DNA from: an uncultured Bacilli bacterium
Lineage (GTDB): Bacteria > Bacillota_I > Bacilli_A > RF39 > UBA660
Reading direction: 5' to 3'
Assembly: GCA_910579455.1 (NCBI GenBank)
Contig: CAJTUT010000012.1
Span: forward strand, 1 to 23,666
Length of the DNA stretch: 23,666 bases
Shown here in pieces: positions 1-7,651 of this stretch. Numbering within the stretch: position 1 is the first letter of the stretch; the number at the start of each line of letters is the position of its first letter. The notes beneath the pieces were generated by a model. It did not search any database. It saw only the letters and a list, made by a program, of their open reading frames with translations, and was not told the origin of the DNA. The translations under genes and the position numbers were made by a program.

Positions 1-2
1 TA

Positions 3-92
3 ACATCAACACCAGAGGCAACACCACCACCAGAGGTAACATCAACACCAGAGGTAACATCAACACCAGAGGTAACATCAACACCAGGAGTA
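3..92 (+). repeat. Five tandem 18-bp coding repeats (TSTPEV-type)
   Basis: Five consecutive 18-bp units at 3-20, 21-38, 39-56, 57-74 and 75-92. Units 3 and 4 are identical (ACATCAACACCAGAGGTA); the others differ by one to a few bases. The array is in frame, so copy-number changes alter length without a frameshift. It begins at the window edge and may extend further upstream. Confidence 0.9.
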
Positions 93-302
93 GAAACTGA
101 ACCAATAGAAACAAAAGAACCAGAGGAAACCCAAGTATCAGGAGTAGAAAGTGAATCTGGAGTAATAGTAGCATCAGAAGATATAATTTCTAAGTCTTTA
201 ATAGCAGAAGAGGTTGTTGACATGATAATAAAATTAATGGAAAATTCTGAAACTAATGATAGTTTAAATCATCAAACAGAACAGAAAGTAAAAAAAGTAT
301 AA
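3..302 (+). CDS. 3' end of an unrecognised Thr/Pro/Glu-rich protein (truncated by window edge)
   Basis: Open reading frame entering from the left edge and ending at TAA 300-302, giving 99 visible residues. The visible N-terminal part is five six-residue units of the type TSTPEV, encoded by near-identical 18-bp repeats. An acidic linker follows (residues about 31-65, many Glu, Val, Ser). The end is a short helical-looking segment rich in Leu, Ile, Met and Glu, with a basic C-terminus (QKVKKV). There is no sorting signal or transmembrane segment in the visible part. In many Firmicutes uvrB precedes uvrA, but this tail lacks the UVR motif expected at a UvrB C-terminus, so I do not call it uvrB. 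The repeat plus acidic linker could be a flexible stalk. Function is unknown; coding status is likely because only this frame stays open and a hairpin follows the stop. Confidence 0.6.
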   Translation, partial: TSTPEATPPPEVTSTPEVTSTPEVTSTPGVETEPIETKEPEETQVSGVESESGVIVASEDIISKSLIAEEVVDMIIKLMENSETNDSLNHQTEQKVKKV

Positions 303-324
303 TCATATATATGGTTATTCTTTT
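299..324 (+). terminator. Weak hairpin terminator after the left-edge ORF
   Basis: ATAATCAT (299-306) pairs with ATGGTTAT (311-318) around an ATAT loop, with one G-T wobble, and is followed by TCTTTTATT. The stem overlaps the stop codon. It is A/T-rich with a short U tract, so it is a weak candidate. Confidence 0.45.
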
Positions 325-351
325 ATTATACTGTAATACGTAAAAACTTTC

Positions 352-381
352 TTGACAAACATTTGTTTGTTGGGATATAAT
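352..381 (+). promoter_or_regulatory. uvrA promoter with embedded LexA/SOS-box-like palindrome
   Basis: The -35 box TTGACA (352-357) and -10 box TATAAT (376-381) are both consensus, with an 18-bp spacer. Overlapping the -35 and spacer is a perfect inverted repeat, ACAAACA-TT-TGTTTGT (355-370). Positions 356-369 match the Gram-positive LexA (DinR) consensus CGAACRNRYGTTYG at 12 of 14 positions. uvrA is a classical LexA target in Firmicutes, and an operator here would block polymerase binding. The predicted transcript starts near 388, about 12 nt before the start codon. Confidence 0.8.
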
Positions 382-399
382 ATGTAGCAGGTGATGAGA

Positions 400-3216
400 A
401 TGGAAAAAAAAATCATAATAAAAGGTGCTAGAGAAAATAATTTAAAAAATATAAGTATTGAATTGCCCAAAAATAAAATGATTGTAATGACGGGATTGTC
501 GGGAAGTGGAAAGAGTAGCTTGGCGTTTGATACGATTTATGCAGAAGGCCAACGAAGATATGTAGAAAGCTTGTCGAGTTACGCTAGACAGTTTTTAGGC
601 GGGTCTGAAAAACCAGATGTAGATAGCATTGAAGGATTATCTCCAGCTATTAGTATTGATCAAAAAACTACTAGTAAAAATCCAAGGTCTACTGTTGGAA
701 CAGTAACAGAAATTTATGATTATTTAAGACTTTTATTCTCAAGGGCTGGAACGGCATATTGTCCAAAACACAATATTCCAATTACATCTCAAAGTGTTGA
801 AGAAATTACAAATAAGATATTAGAATATCCAGTAAATACAAAATTGATCATTTATTCTCCTGCTATTCATCATGAAAAAGGAACTCATAAAGAATTATTA
901 GAACAACTTAGAAGAGATGGTTATATTCGTGTTAGAGTAAATAAAAAAATGTACGATCTATCAGAAGATATCACGTTAGAAAAAAATAAGGCGGATGATA
1001 TTGATGTAGTAATTGATCGTATTGTTTTAAAAGAAGAATCAAGAGCTAGAATCAGTGAGGCCGTTGAAACCGCTACTAAATTAGCTGATGGGAGAGTGAT
1101 AGTAGAAATATTAGGAGAAAATAAGAAAGAAATCGTATTCTCCGAAAAATTTGCATGTCCATATTGCGAGTTTTCATTGCCAGAAATTGAACCAAGACTA
1201 TTTAGTTTTAATGCTCCGTTTGGGGCTTGCCCAGAATGTAAAGGATTAGGAATTAAGCTTAGTATTGATGAGAATTTAGTTATCTCAGAAAAAGATTTAA
1301 GTATTAATGGAGGATGTATCAAAACATTAAGTGATGATCAGGAGGGGATTTACTATAAGAAGTTAGAATGTACTTGTAGGCATTATAAGATTGATATGAA
1401 TAAACCCTTTAAAAAGTTAAGCAAGAAAGAACGGGATATTGTTTTATATGGATCTTCAGACCTAATTCATTTTAATTATAAAACAAAAAGTGGAAATATT
1501 ATGAATAATAAAGATTTCTATGAAGGAATCATTAAAAATTTAGAAAGAAGATATATGGAAACGAGTAGTAGTTGGATTAGAGAGTGGTTAGAGCATTACA
1601 TGATAGAACATACCTGTGATGTTTGTCATGGATCAAGATTGCAAGACTCCGTATTAGCCGTGAAAATTAATGATAAAAATATTCATGAAATATGTTGCAT
1701 GAGTATCAAAGATTTAGTAGTATTTTTCGAAAATCTAACATTATCAGAAGAAAAGGCAAAAATTGCTGATTTAGTGATAAGGGAAATAAGGTCAAGATTA
1801 AATTTTTTAAAAAATGTAGGATTAGAATACTTAACCTTAGCTAGAAGTGCAGCTACTCTATCAGGGGGAGAAGCACAAAGGATTAGATTGGCTACACAAA
1901 TTGGTTCAAAACTAACAGGAGTTTTATATGTTTTAGATGAACCAAGTATTGGACTTCATCAAAGAGATAATGAAATGTTAATCAGTTCCCTTTTAGAAAT
2001 GCGAGATTTAGGAAATACTTTAATTGTGGTAGAACATGATACAGATACTATGTTAGCAAGTGATATGTTAGTAGATATTGGTCCTGGAGCTGGAGATAAA
2101 GGTGGTTATATTATGGCTCAAGGCACTCCTAAAGAAGTTATGCAAAATGAAAATAGCATTACAGGAAGATATTTAAGTGGAAAATTAAAAATAGAAGTTC
2201 CAAAATGCAGAAGAAAAAAGGGAAAAAAATTGATTAGTATTTTAAAAGCAGAAGAAAATAATTTGAAAGGAATTGATGTTAAAATTCCGATAGGAACCTT
2301 TACATGTATTACAGGAGTATCAGGATCTGGAAAATCTAGCCTAATTAATGAAATACTATGTAAAGCTACTAGTAGAAAACTATATAACTCTAAAGTTGTA
2401 CCAGGAAAATATAAAAAAATTAATGGATTAGATTATATTGATAAATTAGTAGATATTTCGCAATCGCCAATAGGAAGAACACCTAGAAGTAATCCAGCAA
2501 CTTATACAGGAGTATTTGATGATATTAGAACACTATTTACAACAACAAAAGAAGCTAAAATATATGGGTATGAAAAAAATAGGTTTTCTTTTAATGTGAA
2601 AGGTGGAAGATGTGAAGTTTGTCGAGGAGATGGTGTTAAAAAAATAGAAATGCATTTTTTACCAGATGTTTATGTTGATTGTGAAGTTTGTCATGGAACT
2701 CGATATAATAGAGAAACATTAAACATTAAATATAAGGGTAAAAACATTGCCGAGGTTTTAGATATGAGGGTATCAGAAGCGTTACAGTTCTTTGAAAATG
2801 TTCCAAAAATAAAAAATAAATTACAAGTTTTAGAAGAGGTAGGCTTAGGATATATCAAACTAGGTCAAAGTGCTCCAACTTTATCAGGAGGAGAAGCAGA
2901 ACGTGTAAAACTTGCCAAAGAGTTACAAAAAAAAGCAACAGGAAAAACTTTGTTCGTTTTAGATGAGCCGACAACAGGCTTACATACAGATGATATTAAG
3001 CGATTGCTTGCAATTTTACAAAAAATAGTAGATAATGGAGATACAGTAATTGTAATAGAACATAACTTAGATGTTATTAAAGTAGCGGATTATATTATTG
3101 ATTTAGGACCAGAAGGCGGAGATGGAGGCGGTAATATTGTAGCAACTGGAACGCCAGAGGAAGTAAGTCAAAATAAGGATTCTTATACAGGAAAATTTTT
3201 AAAGAAAATCCTTTAG
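400..3216 (+). CDS. uvrA: Excinuclease ABC subunit A (UvrA)
   Basis: The 938-residue product is full length for UvrA, the damage-sensing ABC ATPase of nucleotide excision repair, which forms the UvrA2-UvrB complex on DNA. Two ABC modules are visible. Module 1 has Walker A GLSGSGKSS (residues about 32-40) and signature LSGGEAQR with a downstream VLDEP Walker B. Module 2 has Walker A GVSGSGKSS (about residue 640) and signature LSGGEAER with VLDEP. Two zinc-binding CxxC...CxxC modules are present; the second, CEVC-x(n)-CEVC (nt about 2611-2700), is the UvrA C-terminal zinc finger that gates damage recognition. I chose ATG 400 because AGGTGAT (389-395) sits 4 nt upstream; GTG 391 and ATG 394 lie inside that ribosome binding site. 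Codons 2-4 contain a run of nine A (404-412). uvrB is not in the window. It begins a probable unit with the yvlD-like gene and lgt. Confidence 0.97.
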   Translation: MEKKIIIKGARENNLKNISIELPKNKMIVMTGLSGSGKSSLAFDTIYAEGQRRYVESLSSYARQFLGGSEKPDVDSIEGLSPAISIDQKTTSKNPRSTVGTVTEIYDYLRLLFSRAGTAYCPKHNIPITSQSVEEITNKILEYPVNTKLIIYSPAIHHEKGTHKELLEQLRRDGYIRVRVNKKMYDLSEDITLEKNKADDIDVVIDRIVLKEESRARISEAVETATKLADGRVIVEILGENKKEIVFSEKFACPYCEFSLPEIEPRLFSFNAPFGACPECKGLGIKLSIDENLVISEKDLSINGGCIKTLSDDQEGIYYKKLECTCRHYKIDMNKPFKKLSKKERDIVLYGSSDLIHFNYKTKSGNIMNNKDFYEGIIKNLERRYMETSSSWIREWLEHYMIEHTCDVCHGSRLQDSVLAVKINDKNIHEICCMSIKDLVVFFENLTLSEEKAKIADLVIREIRSRLNFLKNVGLEYLTLARSAATLSGGEAQRIRLATQIGSKLTGVLYVLDEPSIGLHQRDNEMLISSLLEMRDLGNTLIVVEHDTDTMLASDMLVDIGPGAGDKGGYIMAQGTPKEVMQNENSITGRYLSGKLKIEVPKCRRKKGKKLISILKAEENNLKGIDVKIPIGTFTCITGVSGSGKSSLINEILCKATSRKLYNSKVVPGKYKKINGLDYIDKLVDISQSPIGRTPRSNPATYTGVFDDIRTLFTTTKEAKIYGYEKNRFSFNVKGGRCEVCRGDGVKKIEMHFLPDVYVDCEVCHGTRYNRETLNIKYKGKNIAEVLDMRVSEALQFFENVPKIKNKLQVLEEVGLGYIKLGQSAPTLSGGEAERVKLAKELQKKATGKTLFVLDEPTTGLHTDDIKRLLAILQKIVDNGDTVIVIEHNLDVIKVADYIIDLGPEGGDGGGNIVATGTPEEVSQNKDSYTGKFLKKIL

Positions 3217-3227
3217 AGGTGATGCAA

Positions 3228-3656
3228 GTGAGGCCAAAAAATACTACTAAATTAAGGATAGGCCACTTATTAGAATGGTTATTCTATTTAATAGGTTATA
3301 CAATAATCTTTATATTGGTAACGAATATATTCGATAGTATTTATATTGATATAAAGCATAGTTATATTTACTCTATTTTAATTGTTTTTATTATATCTTT
3401 GCTTAATAAAACGATTAAACCCATTTTAGTAACTTTAACAATCCCAATTACTGGAGTGACTTTAGGGCTATTTTATCCATTTATTAATTTATTTATATTA
3501 AAATTAGTAGATTGGATTATGGGACCTTTTTTTCAACTAAATAGTTTTTGGGTAGCGTTATTAGTAGCAGTATTACTTTCAATGATCAATTTTATTGTAG
3601 AGGAATTAATATTAAAACCAGTCGTGGAGGGAATTAAGAAAAAATGGAAAGAATAG
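3228..3656 (+). CDS. yvlD: YvlD / phage-holin-4 family integral membrane protein
   Basis: A 142-residue protein with about four hydrophobic segments (roughly residues 14-32, 41-60, 65-90 and 105-128), ending in a basic tail. The fold and the NKTIKPIL segment followed by a LPITGVTLG-like hydrophobic run fit the family often annotated as phage holin family 4 or YvlD. Despite the name this is a chromosomal membrane protein of unknown role; the B. subtilis member is linked to envelope stress. The position right after uvrA and before lgt matches the B. subtilis uvrA-yvlABCD-hprK-lgt order, but yvlABC and hprK are absent. I chose GTG 3228 because AGGTGAT (3217-3223) is 4 nt upstream; earlier in-frame GTG 3219 and ATG 3222 fall inside that site. 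It overlaps lgt by 13 nt, so translation is probably coupled. Confidence 0.75.
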   Translation: MRPKNTTKLRIGHLLEWLFYLIGYTIIFILVTNIFDSIYIDIKHSYIYSILIVFIISLLNKTIKPILVTLTIPITGVTLGLFYPFINLFILKLVDWIMGPFFQLNSFWVALLVAVLLSMINFIVEELILKPVVEGIKKKWKE

Positions 3657-4480
3657 CATTTGAGTTTGGTTTTATTAAAATATATTGGTATTCTATTTTT
3701 ATATTTCTAGGTGTTATTACCTCCTATTCTGTCATTTTGATGGAGGCAAAAAAAAGGGGGTTTGAAAAACAGTTTATAGTAGATTTGGTATTTAATACAG
3801 TAATTATAGGATTAATAGGTGCCAGGATTTATTATTGTCTTTTTCATTTGTCTTATTATTTAAAACATCCTCTTGAGATCGTCCAAATTTGGAATGGGGG
3901 TCTGGCTATCCATGGTGGTATTCTCTTTGGTGGAATTTTTGTAACTTATTACTGCAAAAAGCATAAAGTAGAATTATTAAAAATGATAGATATTATTGTA
4001 GTTGGGGTTATTTTAGGACAAGCAATAGGAAGGTGGGGAAACTTTTTTAATGGAGAGGCATATGGGGGGATAACCTCACTTACGCATTTACAAAGTATGC
4101 ATTTACCCAGATTTATTATAGATGGAATGTATATTTTGGGAGAATATAGGCAACCAACCTTTCTTTATGAATCTTTTTTTAATATGTTAGGATTTATGAT
4201 CTTAGTGATTATAAGAAAATATCCGTATTTAAAGATCGGACAATTAACTGGATTTTATTTTATGTGGTATTCCTTTACAAGATTTATGATAGAAGGAATG
4301 AGAACCGATAGTTTGATGATCGGAAAAATTAAAATGGCACAATTGGTATCTATAATATTATTAATAGTTGGATTTATTATCTTTATTTACTATAAAAGAA
4401 TCAAAAAAGTATCAAAAACAGAGCATTTATATAGAGATAATGGGAGTAAATTACAAATGAAACAACCACTTTTTTTATAA
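3644..4480 (+). CDS. lgt: Prolipoprotein diacylglyceryl transferase (Lgt)
   Basis: A 278-residue polytopic membrane enzyme that transfers diacylglycerol from phosphatidylglycerol to the lipobox cysteine of prelipoproteins, the first step of lipoprotein maturation. Family hallmarks are visible: the GGLAIHGGILFGG segment (essential His-Gly-Gly) and the Lgt signature around GRWGNFFNGEAYG, with its conserved Arg, Asn and Glu. The C-terminal part has the YESFFN and MRTDSL-type motifs. About seven transmembrane helices are apparent. The start overlaps the upstream gene by 13 nt; GGAGG (3626-3630) is rather far, 13 nt from the ATG, so initiation may depend on coupling. A client lipoprotein with a lipobox is encoded at 16143. 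The C-terminal 20 residues are basic and hydrophilic, and a terminator follows. Confidence 0.96.
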   Translation: MERIAFEFGFIKIYWYSIFIFLGVITSYSVILMEAKKRGFEKQFIVDLVFNTVIIGLIGARIYYCLFHLSYYLKHPLEIVQIWNGGLAIHGGILFGGIFVTYYCKKHKVELLKMIDIIVVGVILGQAIGRWGNFFNGEAYGGITSLTHLQSMHLPRFIIDGMYILGEYRQPTFLYESFFNMLGFMILVIIRKYPYLKIGQLTGFYFMWYSFTRFMIEGMRTDSLMIGKIKMAQLVSIILLIVGFIIFIYYKRIKKVSKTEHLYRDNGSKLQMKQPLFL

Positions 4481-4509
4481 AACAATGGATTAGAAAAATC
4501 ATTTTAACT

Positions 4510-4535
4510 ATGACAAAAAATTGTCGTTTTTTTTT
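4510..4535 (+). terminator. Rho-independent terminator after lgt
   Basis: GACAA (4512-4516), an AAAA loop and TTGTC (4521-4525), extendable by T-G and A-T pairs, are followed by a nine-T run (4527-4535). The stem is short but the U tract is long. Confidence 0.75.
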
Positions 4536-4546
4536 ATTATATACTG

Positions 4547-4552
4547 TATAAT
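4547..4552 (+). promoter_or_regulatory. Probable -10 box for yvcK-whiA
   Basis: TATAAT at 4547-4552 sits just after the lgt terminator and 17 nt before the yvcK ATG, so the ribosome binding site would lie at the very 5' end of the transcript. The best -35-like hexamer, TTGTCG (4521-4526), is in the terminator stem at a poor 20-bp spacing, so the -35 is uncertain. Confidence 0.45.
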
Positions 4553-4569
4553 AATAGTAGGTGATAAAA

Positions 4570-5523
4570 ATGTATAAAAAAGTAGCAGTCCTAGGAGGAG
4601 GCACCGGATTGTCATGTCTTCTAAAGGGATTAAAGGAATTCCCAATTGATATTACAGCTATAATAACAGTTTCGGATAATGGAAAGTCAACAGGAAAATT
4701 ACGACGTGAGTTTAATACTCCAGCAGTGGGTGATATTAGAAAAGTGATTACAAATCTTTCTGGTACTGACGAACCAATTAAACAAATGATGTCATATCGC
4801 TTTAATACATCGAGTGATTTAAATGGTCATGCAGTTGGAAATTTAATTTTAACATCTATGTTAGAAATTACAGGTTCCTTACGAGACTCTATAGCGTGCC
4901 TTTCAAAACTGTTGGATGTAAAACATAAAGTTTTACCAATCTCTGAAGATTCTCATTTAGTATTGATGGGAAAAGATAATCAGGGAAATATTATTGAGGG
5001 TGAAGAACAGATTACAAGAGCCCACTGTAAATTTGAGAGAATTTACTATAAAGAGGAACCAAGGGTCTTAGATGAGGTGATTGAGTCCATAAAAGAGGCA
5101 GATTTAATTATTTTTAGTATGGGAAGTCTATACACTTCTATATTACCAAATATTATTTGTAAACAAGTAAAGGAAGCATTAAATGGAACAAAAGCACCTA
5201 TCATGTATTTATGTAATGCAGTAACTCAACCTGGAGAAACAGATGGATATACAGTGGGGGACCATGTAGAACTATTAAATCAATATCTAGATCATAAAAA
5301 GGTTGATGTAGTAATTGCTAGTAATACAAAAATAGATAAAAGAATAGCAGAAAAATACGAAAATGAGGAACGAAAGGACCCTGTTAAAATCGATTATGGA
5401 AAATTAAACAAAATAGGAGTAGAATTAATTGAGGCGGATTTGATTGTCGTAGAGGAAAATGTTTTAAGGCATAACAGTATGAAGTTAAATTCTTTAATTT
5501 TTTCCTATCTAATGAGGGACTAA
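4570..5523 (+). CDS. yvcK: YvcK / GlmR family gluconeogenesis-linked regulator
   Basis: A 317-residue protein of the CofD/YvcK superfamily. In B. subtilis and Listeria this cytosolic protein binds UDP-GlcNAc and supports peptidoglycan precursor synthesis and growth on gluconeogenic carbon sources. The N-terminal GGGTG nucleotide-binding loop is at residues 9-13. It is followed by VSDNGKSTGKLR (compare the usual DDGGSSGRLR) and the AVGDIRK motif; MGSLYTSILPN is the conserved SxYTSxxPN element. ATG 4570 is preceded by AGGTGAT (4559-4565) with 4 nt spacing; the upstream in-frame GTG 4561 lies in that site. whiA follows after a single base, the same pairing as in many Firmicutes. rapZ (yvcJ), which usually precedes yvcK, is not here; lgt is directly upstream instead. 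Confidence 0.93.
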   Translation: MYKKVAVLGGGTGLSCLLKGLKEFPIDITAIITVSDNGKSTGKLRREFNTPAVGDIRKVITNLSGTDEPIKQMMSYRFNTSSDLNGHAVGNLILTSMLEITGSLRDSIACLSKLLDVKHKVLPISEDSHLVLMGKDNQGNIIEGEEQITRAHCKFERIYYKEEPRVLDEVIESIKEADLIIFSMGSLYTSILPNIICKQVKEALNGTKAPIMYLCNAVTQPGETDGYTVGDHVELLNQYLDHKKVDVVIASNTKIDKRIAEKYENEERKDPVKIDYGKLNKIGVELIEADLIVVEENVLRHNSMKLNSLIFSYLMRD

Positions 5524-5524
5524 T

Positions 5525-6451
5525 ATGTCATATACTACACAAATAAAAAATGAAATCGTCAAAAGGGAAGAAACTAAATCAGAGTTAATCGCAACTCTTT
5601 CTGCCTTCGTTAGAAATAATGGGTATATAGAAGATAATATCTTATTTTTAACAACAGAAAACTTAGCAATTAAGAACAAAATTGTTTATAGTTTTGAAAC
5701 AGTATATGAAATTTCTATTCAAATAAAAATTAAAGAAAATCTTAATTTTAGTAAAAATAGCCTTTATTTGTTATGCATTGAACAAAAATTATTATTTATA
5801 TTAAATGATCTAGGTTTCTATGACAAAACTCAGCAGTATTTAGAAACTCCACCAGAGTATATTATAGGATCTAACGAAGAAATAAGATCTTACTTGAGAG
5901 GGGTTTTTTTAACACAAGGGAGTATCAATGATCCAAAAACCTCAAGATATCATATGGAGCTTCTGATTAGCAAATCCAGTGAGGCAGTCTTTGTTCAAAA
6001 ACTGTTAAACATGTTTAATTTAAATGCCAAAATATTAAATAGAGATAAGGGATACATGATTTATATTAAAGAGGCCGAAAAAATCAGTGATTTTTTAAAG
6101 ATTATTGGTGCTGTTAAGGCAGTTCTTTATTTCGAGGATATTAGGATTTATCATGATAAAAAAAATCACACCAATAGGTTAAATAATTGTGAACAGGCTA
6201 ATATTGATAAAGTGGTTGAGGCTGCAACCATTCAATTACAGAATATAAAAGTTTTAGAGGAAAATTTAGCAACAGAACTACTAGATGACAAAACAAAAGA
6301 GGCTCTGGAATATAGAAAAAAATATCCAGAGGCTTCTTTAAAAGAGTTAAGTGAAATTATATCGATGGAAACAGGGAATAAGATTACCAAATCTGGACTA
6401 AACCACAGATTTAGAAAGATAAATGAGTTGGCGGGTACATTGACAAAATAA
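5525..6451 (+). CDS. whiA: Sporulation/cell-division regulator WhiA
   Basis: A 308-residue DNA-binding protein with the WhiA architecture: an N-terminal LAGLIDADG homing-endonuclease-like fold that has lost catalysis, and a C-terminal helix-turn-helix. Recognisable elements are the YLRGVFLTQGSINDP region (about residues 120-136), equivalent to the family's RGAFLAGGSVNDP, and the C-terminal YPEASLKELSEII...KSGLNHRFRKI segment (about 265-300), which is the diagnostic HTH. WhiA controls sporulation genes in Streptomyces and affects cell division and chromosome segregation in Bacillus. It starts one base after the yvcK stop, with GAGGG 6 nt upstream. Its last codons contain the -35 of the next gene's promoter. 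The usual downstream partner crh is absent. Confidence 0.95.
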   Translation: MSYTTQIKNEIVKREETKSELIATLSAFVRNNGYIEDNILFLTTENLAIKNKIVYSFETVYEISIQIKIKENLNFSKNSLYLLCIEQKLLFILNDLGFYDKTQQYLETPPEYIIGSNEEIRSYLRGVFLTQGSINDPKTSRYHMELLISKSSEAVFVQKLLNMFNLNAKILNRDKGYMIYIKEAEKISDFLKIIGAVKAVLYFEDIRIYHDKKNHTNRLNNCEQANIDKVVEAATIQLQNIKVLEENLATELLDDKTKEALEYRKKYPEASLKELSEIISMETGNKITKSGLNHRFRKINELAGTLTK

Positions 6452-6467
6452 GGAGTTGTGATATAAT
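6440..6467 (+). promoter_or_regulatory. Promoter of the leucine-rich-repeat gene
   Basis: TTGACA (6440-6445), a 16-bp spacer and TATAAT (6462-6467), preceded by TGA, giving an extended -10 (TGATATAAT). The -35 lies inside the last codons of whiA. The predicted start is near 6474, about 17 nt before the ATG. Confidence 0.8.
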
Positions 6468-6490
6468 TTTTGAACAAAAAGGAGGGTATT

Positions 6491-7567
6491 ATGGTTATAG
6501 AATGTACAAAATGGAATGGAAAGACAGTAAGGAAAAAACTAATATGTGTTGAAAAAAAAGATTTAAAGGATGGAAATAAGTTGAAAATTCCAGAAGGAAT
6601 CACAGAAATAGAATGCAATGCATTTGAATACCTTAGGAAAAAGAATGTTAGAAATTTACAAATAAAAATGTCAGATACAGTAACAAAGATAGGGAGTAGT
6701 GCCTTTTCTAATCTCCATATTCGAAAAATAAAATTATCAGAAAATTTAAAAGAAATAGGGAAGAATGCTTTCGCTGGCACCAAGTTTTTAAGTAAGGTAA
6801 GAATCCCTGATTCTGTATTGAATATACCGAGTGGCTGCTTCTACATGTCAACATTTACCCATGGAATAGAACTTTCACAACAGTTAGAAAATATAGATTG
6901 GGAAGCTTTTAAATATACAGAAATTGATGAACTACAAATTCCAGATAGTGTCAGAAACTTAGGTGTAGAATCTTTTCTAGGAAGTCATATTCGAAAAGTG
7001 GGATTACCAAAGAATCTTGTAGATATTTCTGAAGAATCATTTAGTTATACTCACAATTTAGAAGAGATCGAAATACCGCATAATGTAAAGATAATACAAA
7101 ACAAAGCTTTTTATCAATCATCCTTAAAAAAGATATTATTACATGATGGGCTTCAATGTATCGAATCCGATGCCTTTGCACTTACAAAAATAGAAAGAAT
7201 ATCATTTCCTGATACCATATACCATATTGGAAGTAGAAGCTTTCAGAATTGTTATTCTCTTAAGAGTGTTGACTTCCCACAATCATTAAAGTATATAGGA
7301 AATGCTGCGTTTGAGAGGAATCAGCTGAAGGATGTTATCCTTCCCAGAAATATCAAAATAGGTCCCAAGGCATTTCAGTACAATACTATAAAGAAAATTC
7401 AGTTGACAAGAGACGAATATAAACAAGTAAAATCAAGAAAAAATCAAGCGTTTAACAATAATTCGGAATTAAGCGAAGTATATGTTTATGATAGAGAAAC
7501 CAAGTATGGAAATTTTGAATTCTTACCCAAGAGACAAGTTAAAAAATTGGGAAAAAATCTACGATAA
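6491..7567 (+). CDS. BspA-type (LRR_5) leucine-rich repeat protein, cytosolic
   Basis: A 358-residue protein with about twelve repeats of roughly 23 residues, each with an (A/S)F core and a LxxIxIPxxVxxIxxxAF pattern (for example KIGSSAFSN, EIGKNAFAG, HIGSRSFQN, YIGNAAFER). These are Treponema/Bacteroides BspA-like repeats (LRR_5). The repeats run from about residue 30 to 310; the C-terminal 45 residues are basic. Known LRR_5 proteins are mostly secreted or surface adhesins. This one has no signal peptide, transmembrane segment or anchor, so I infer a cytosolic protein, probably a protein-protein interaction scaffold. ATG 6491 is preceded by AAAAAGGAGGG with 5 nt spacing; the upstream in-frame TTG 6470 lacks a ribosome binding site. 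It sits alone between whiA and clpP, with its own promoter and terminator. Function is unknown. Confidence 0.85.
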   Translation: MVIECTKWNGKTVRKKLICVEKKDLKDGNKLKIPEGITEIECNAFEYLRKKNVRNLQIKMSDTVTKIGSSAFSNLHIRKIKLSENLKEIGKNAFAGTKFLSKVRIPDSVLNIPSGCFYMSTFTHGIELSQQLENIDWEAFKYTEIDELQIPDSVRNLGVESFLGSHIRKVGLPKNLVDISEESFSYTHNLEEIEIPHNVKIIQNKAFYQSSLKKILLHDGLQCIESDAFALTKIERISFPDTIYHIGSRSFQNCYSLKSVDFPQSLKYIGNAAFERNQLKDVILPRNIKIGPKAFQYNTIKKIQLTRDEYKQVKSRKNQAFNNNSELSEVYVYDRETKYGNFEFLPKRQVKKLGKNLR

Positions 7568-7575
7568 GTTTTATT

Positions 7576-7599
7576 AAAGTTTAGTATAAACTTTTTCTA
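7576..7599 (+). terminator. Terminator of the leucine-rich-repeat gene
   Basis: AAAGTTTA (7576-7583), loop GTA, TAAACTTT (7587-7594) with the run TTTTTCT. A second weak hairpin, AGATT...AATCT (7622-7639), is followed by TATCTTTTTTT and may act as backup. For the converging clpP transcript the first stem is followed only by TTTAATAAAA, a poorer terminator. Confidence 0.65.
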
Positions 7600-7651
7600 T
7601 ACCAGGAAACCAGGTTTAACTAGATTTGTCATAGAATCTTATCTTTTTTTG

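Noticed and set aside
3..92. Direct repeats as a CRISPR array
   Set aside because: The units are contiguous 18-mers with no spacers and remain in a single open frame, so they are coding repeats.
921..1322. 133-residue minus-strand ORF inside uvrA
   Set aside because: It lies opposite a well-supported UvrA coding sequence, has no ribosome binding site and a sequence typical of antisense translation.
3228..3656. Prophage remnant, from the phage-holin family name
   Set aside because: The YvlD family is chromosomal, the gene is in its usual Firmicute neighbourhood, and no other phage gene is present.
6232..6783. 183-residue minus-strand ORF across whiA and the LRR gene
   Set aside because: It spans two confident genes and their promoter in antisense; the Phe/Ser/Ile-rich product is typical of reverse-strand A/T-rich coding DNA.
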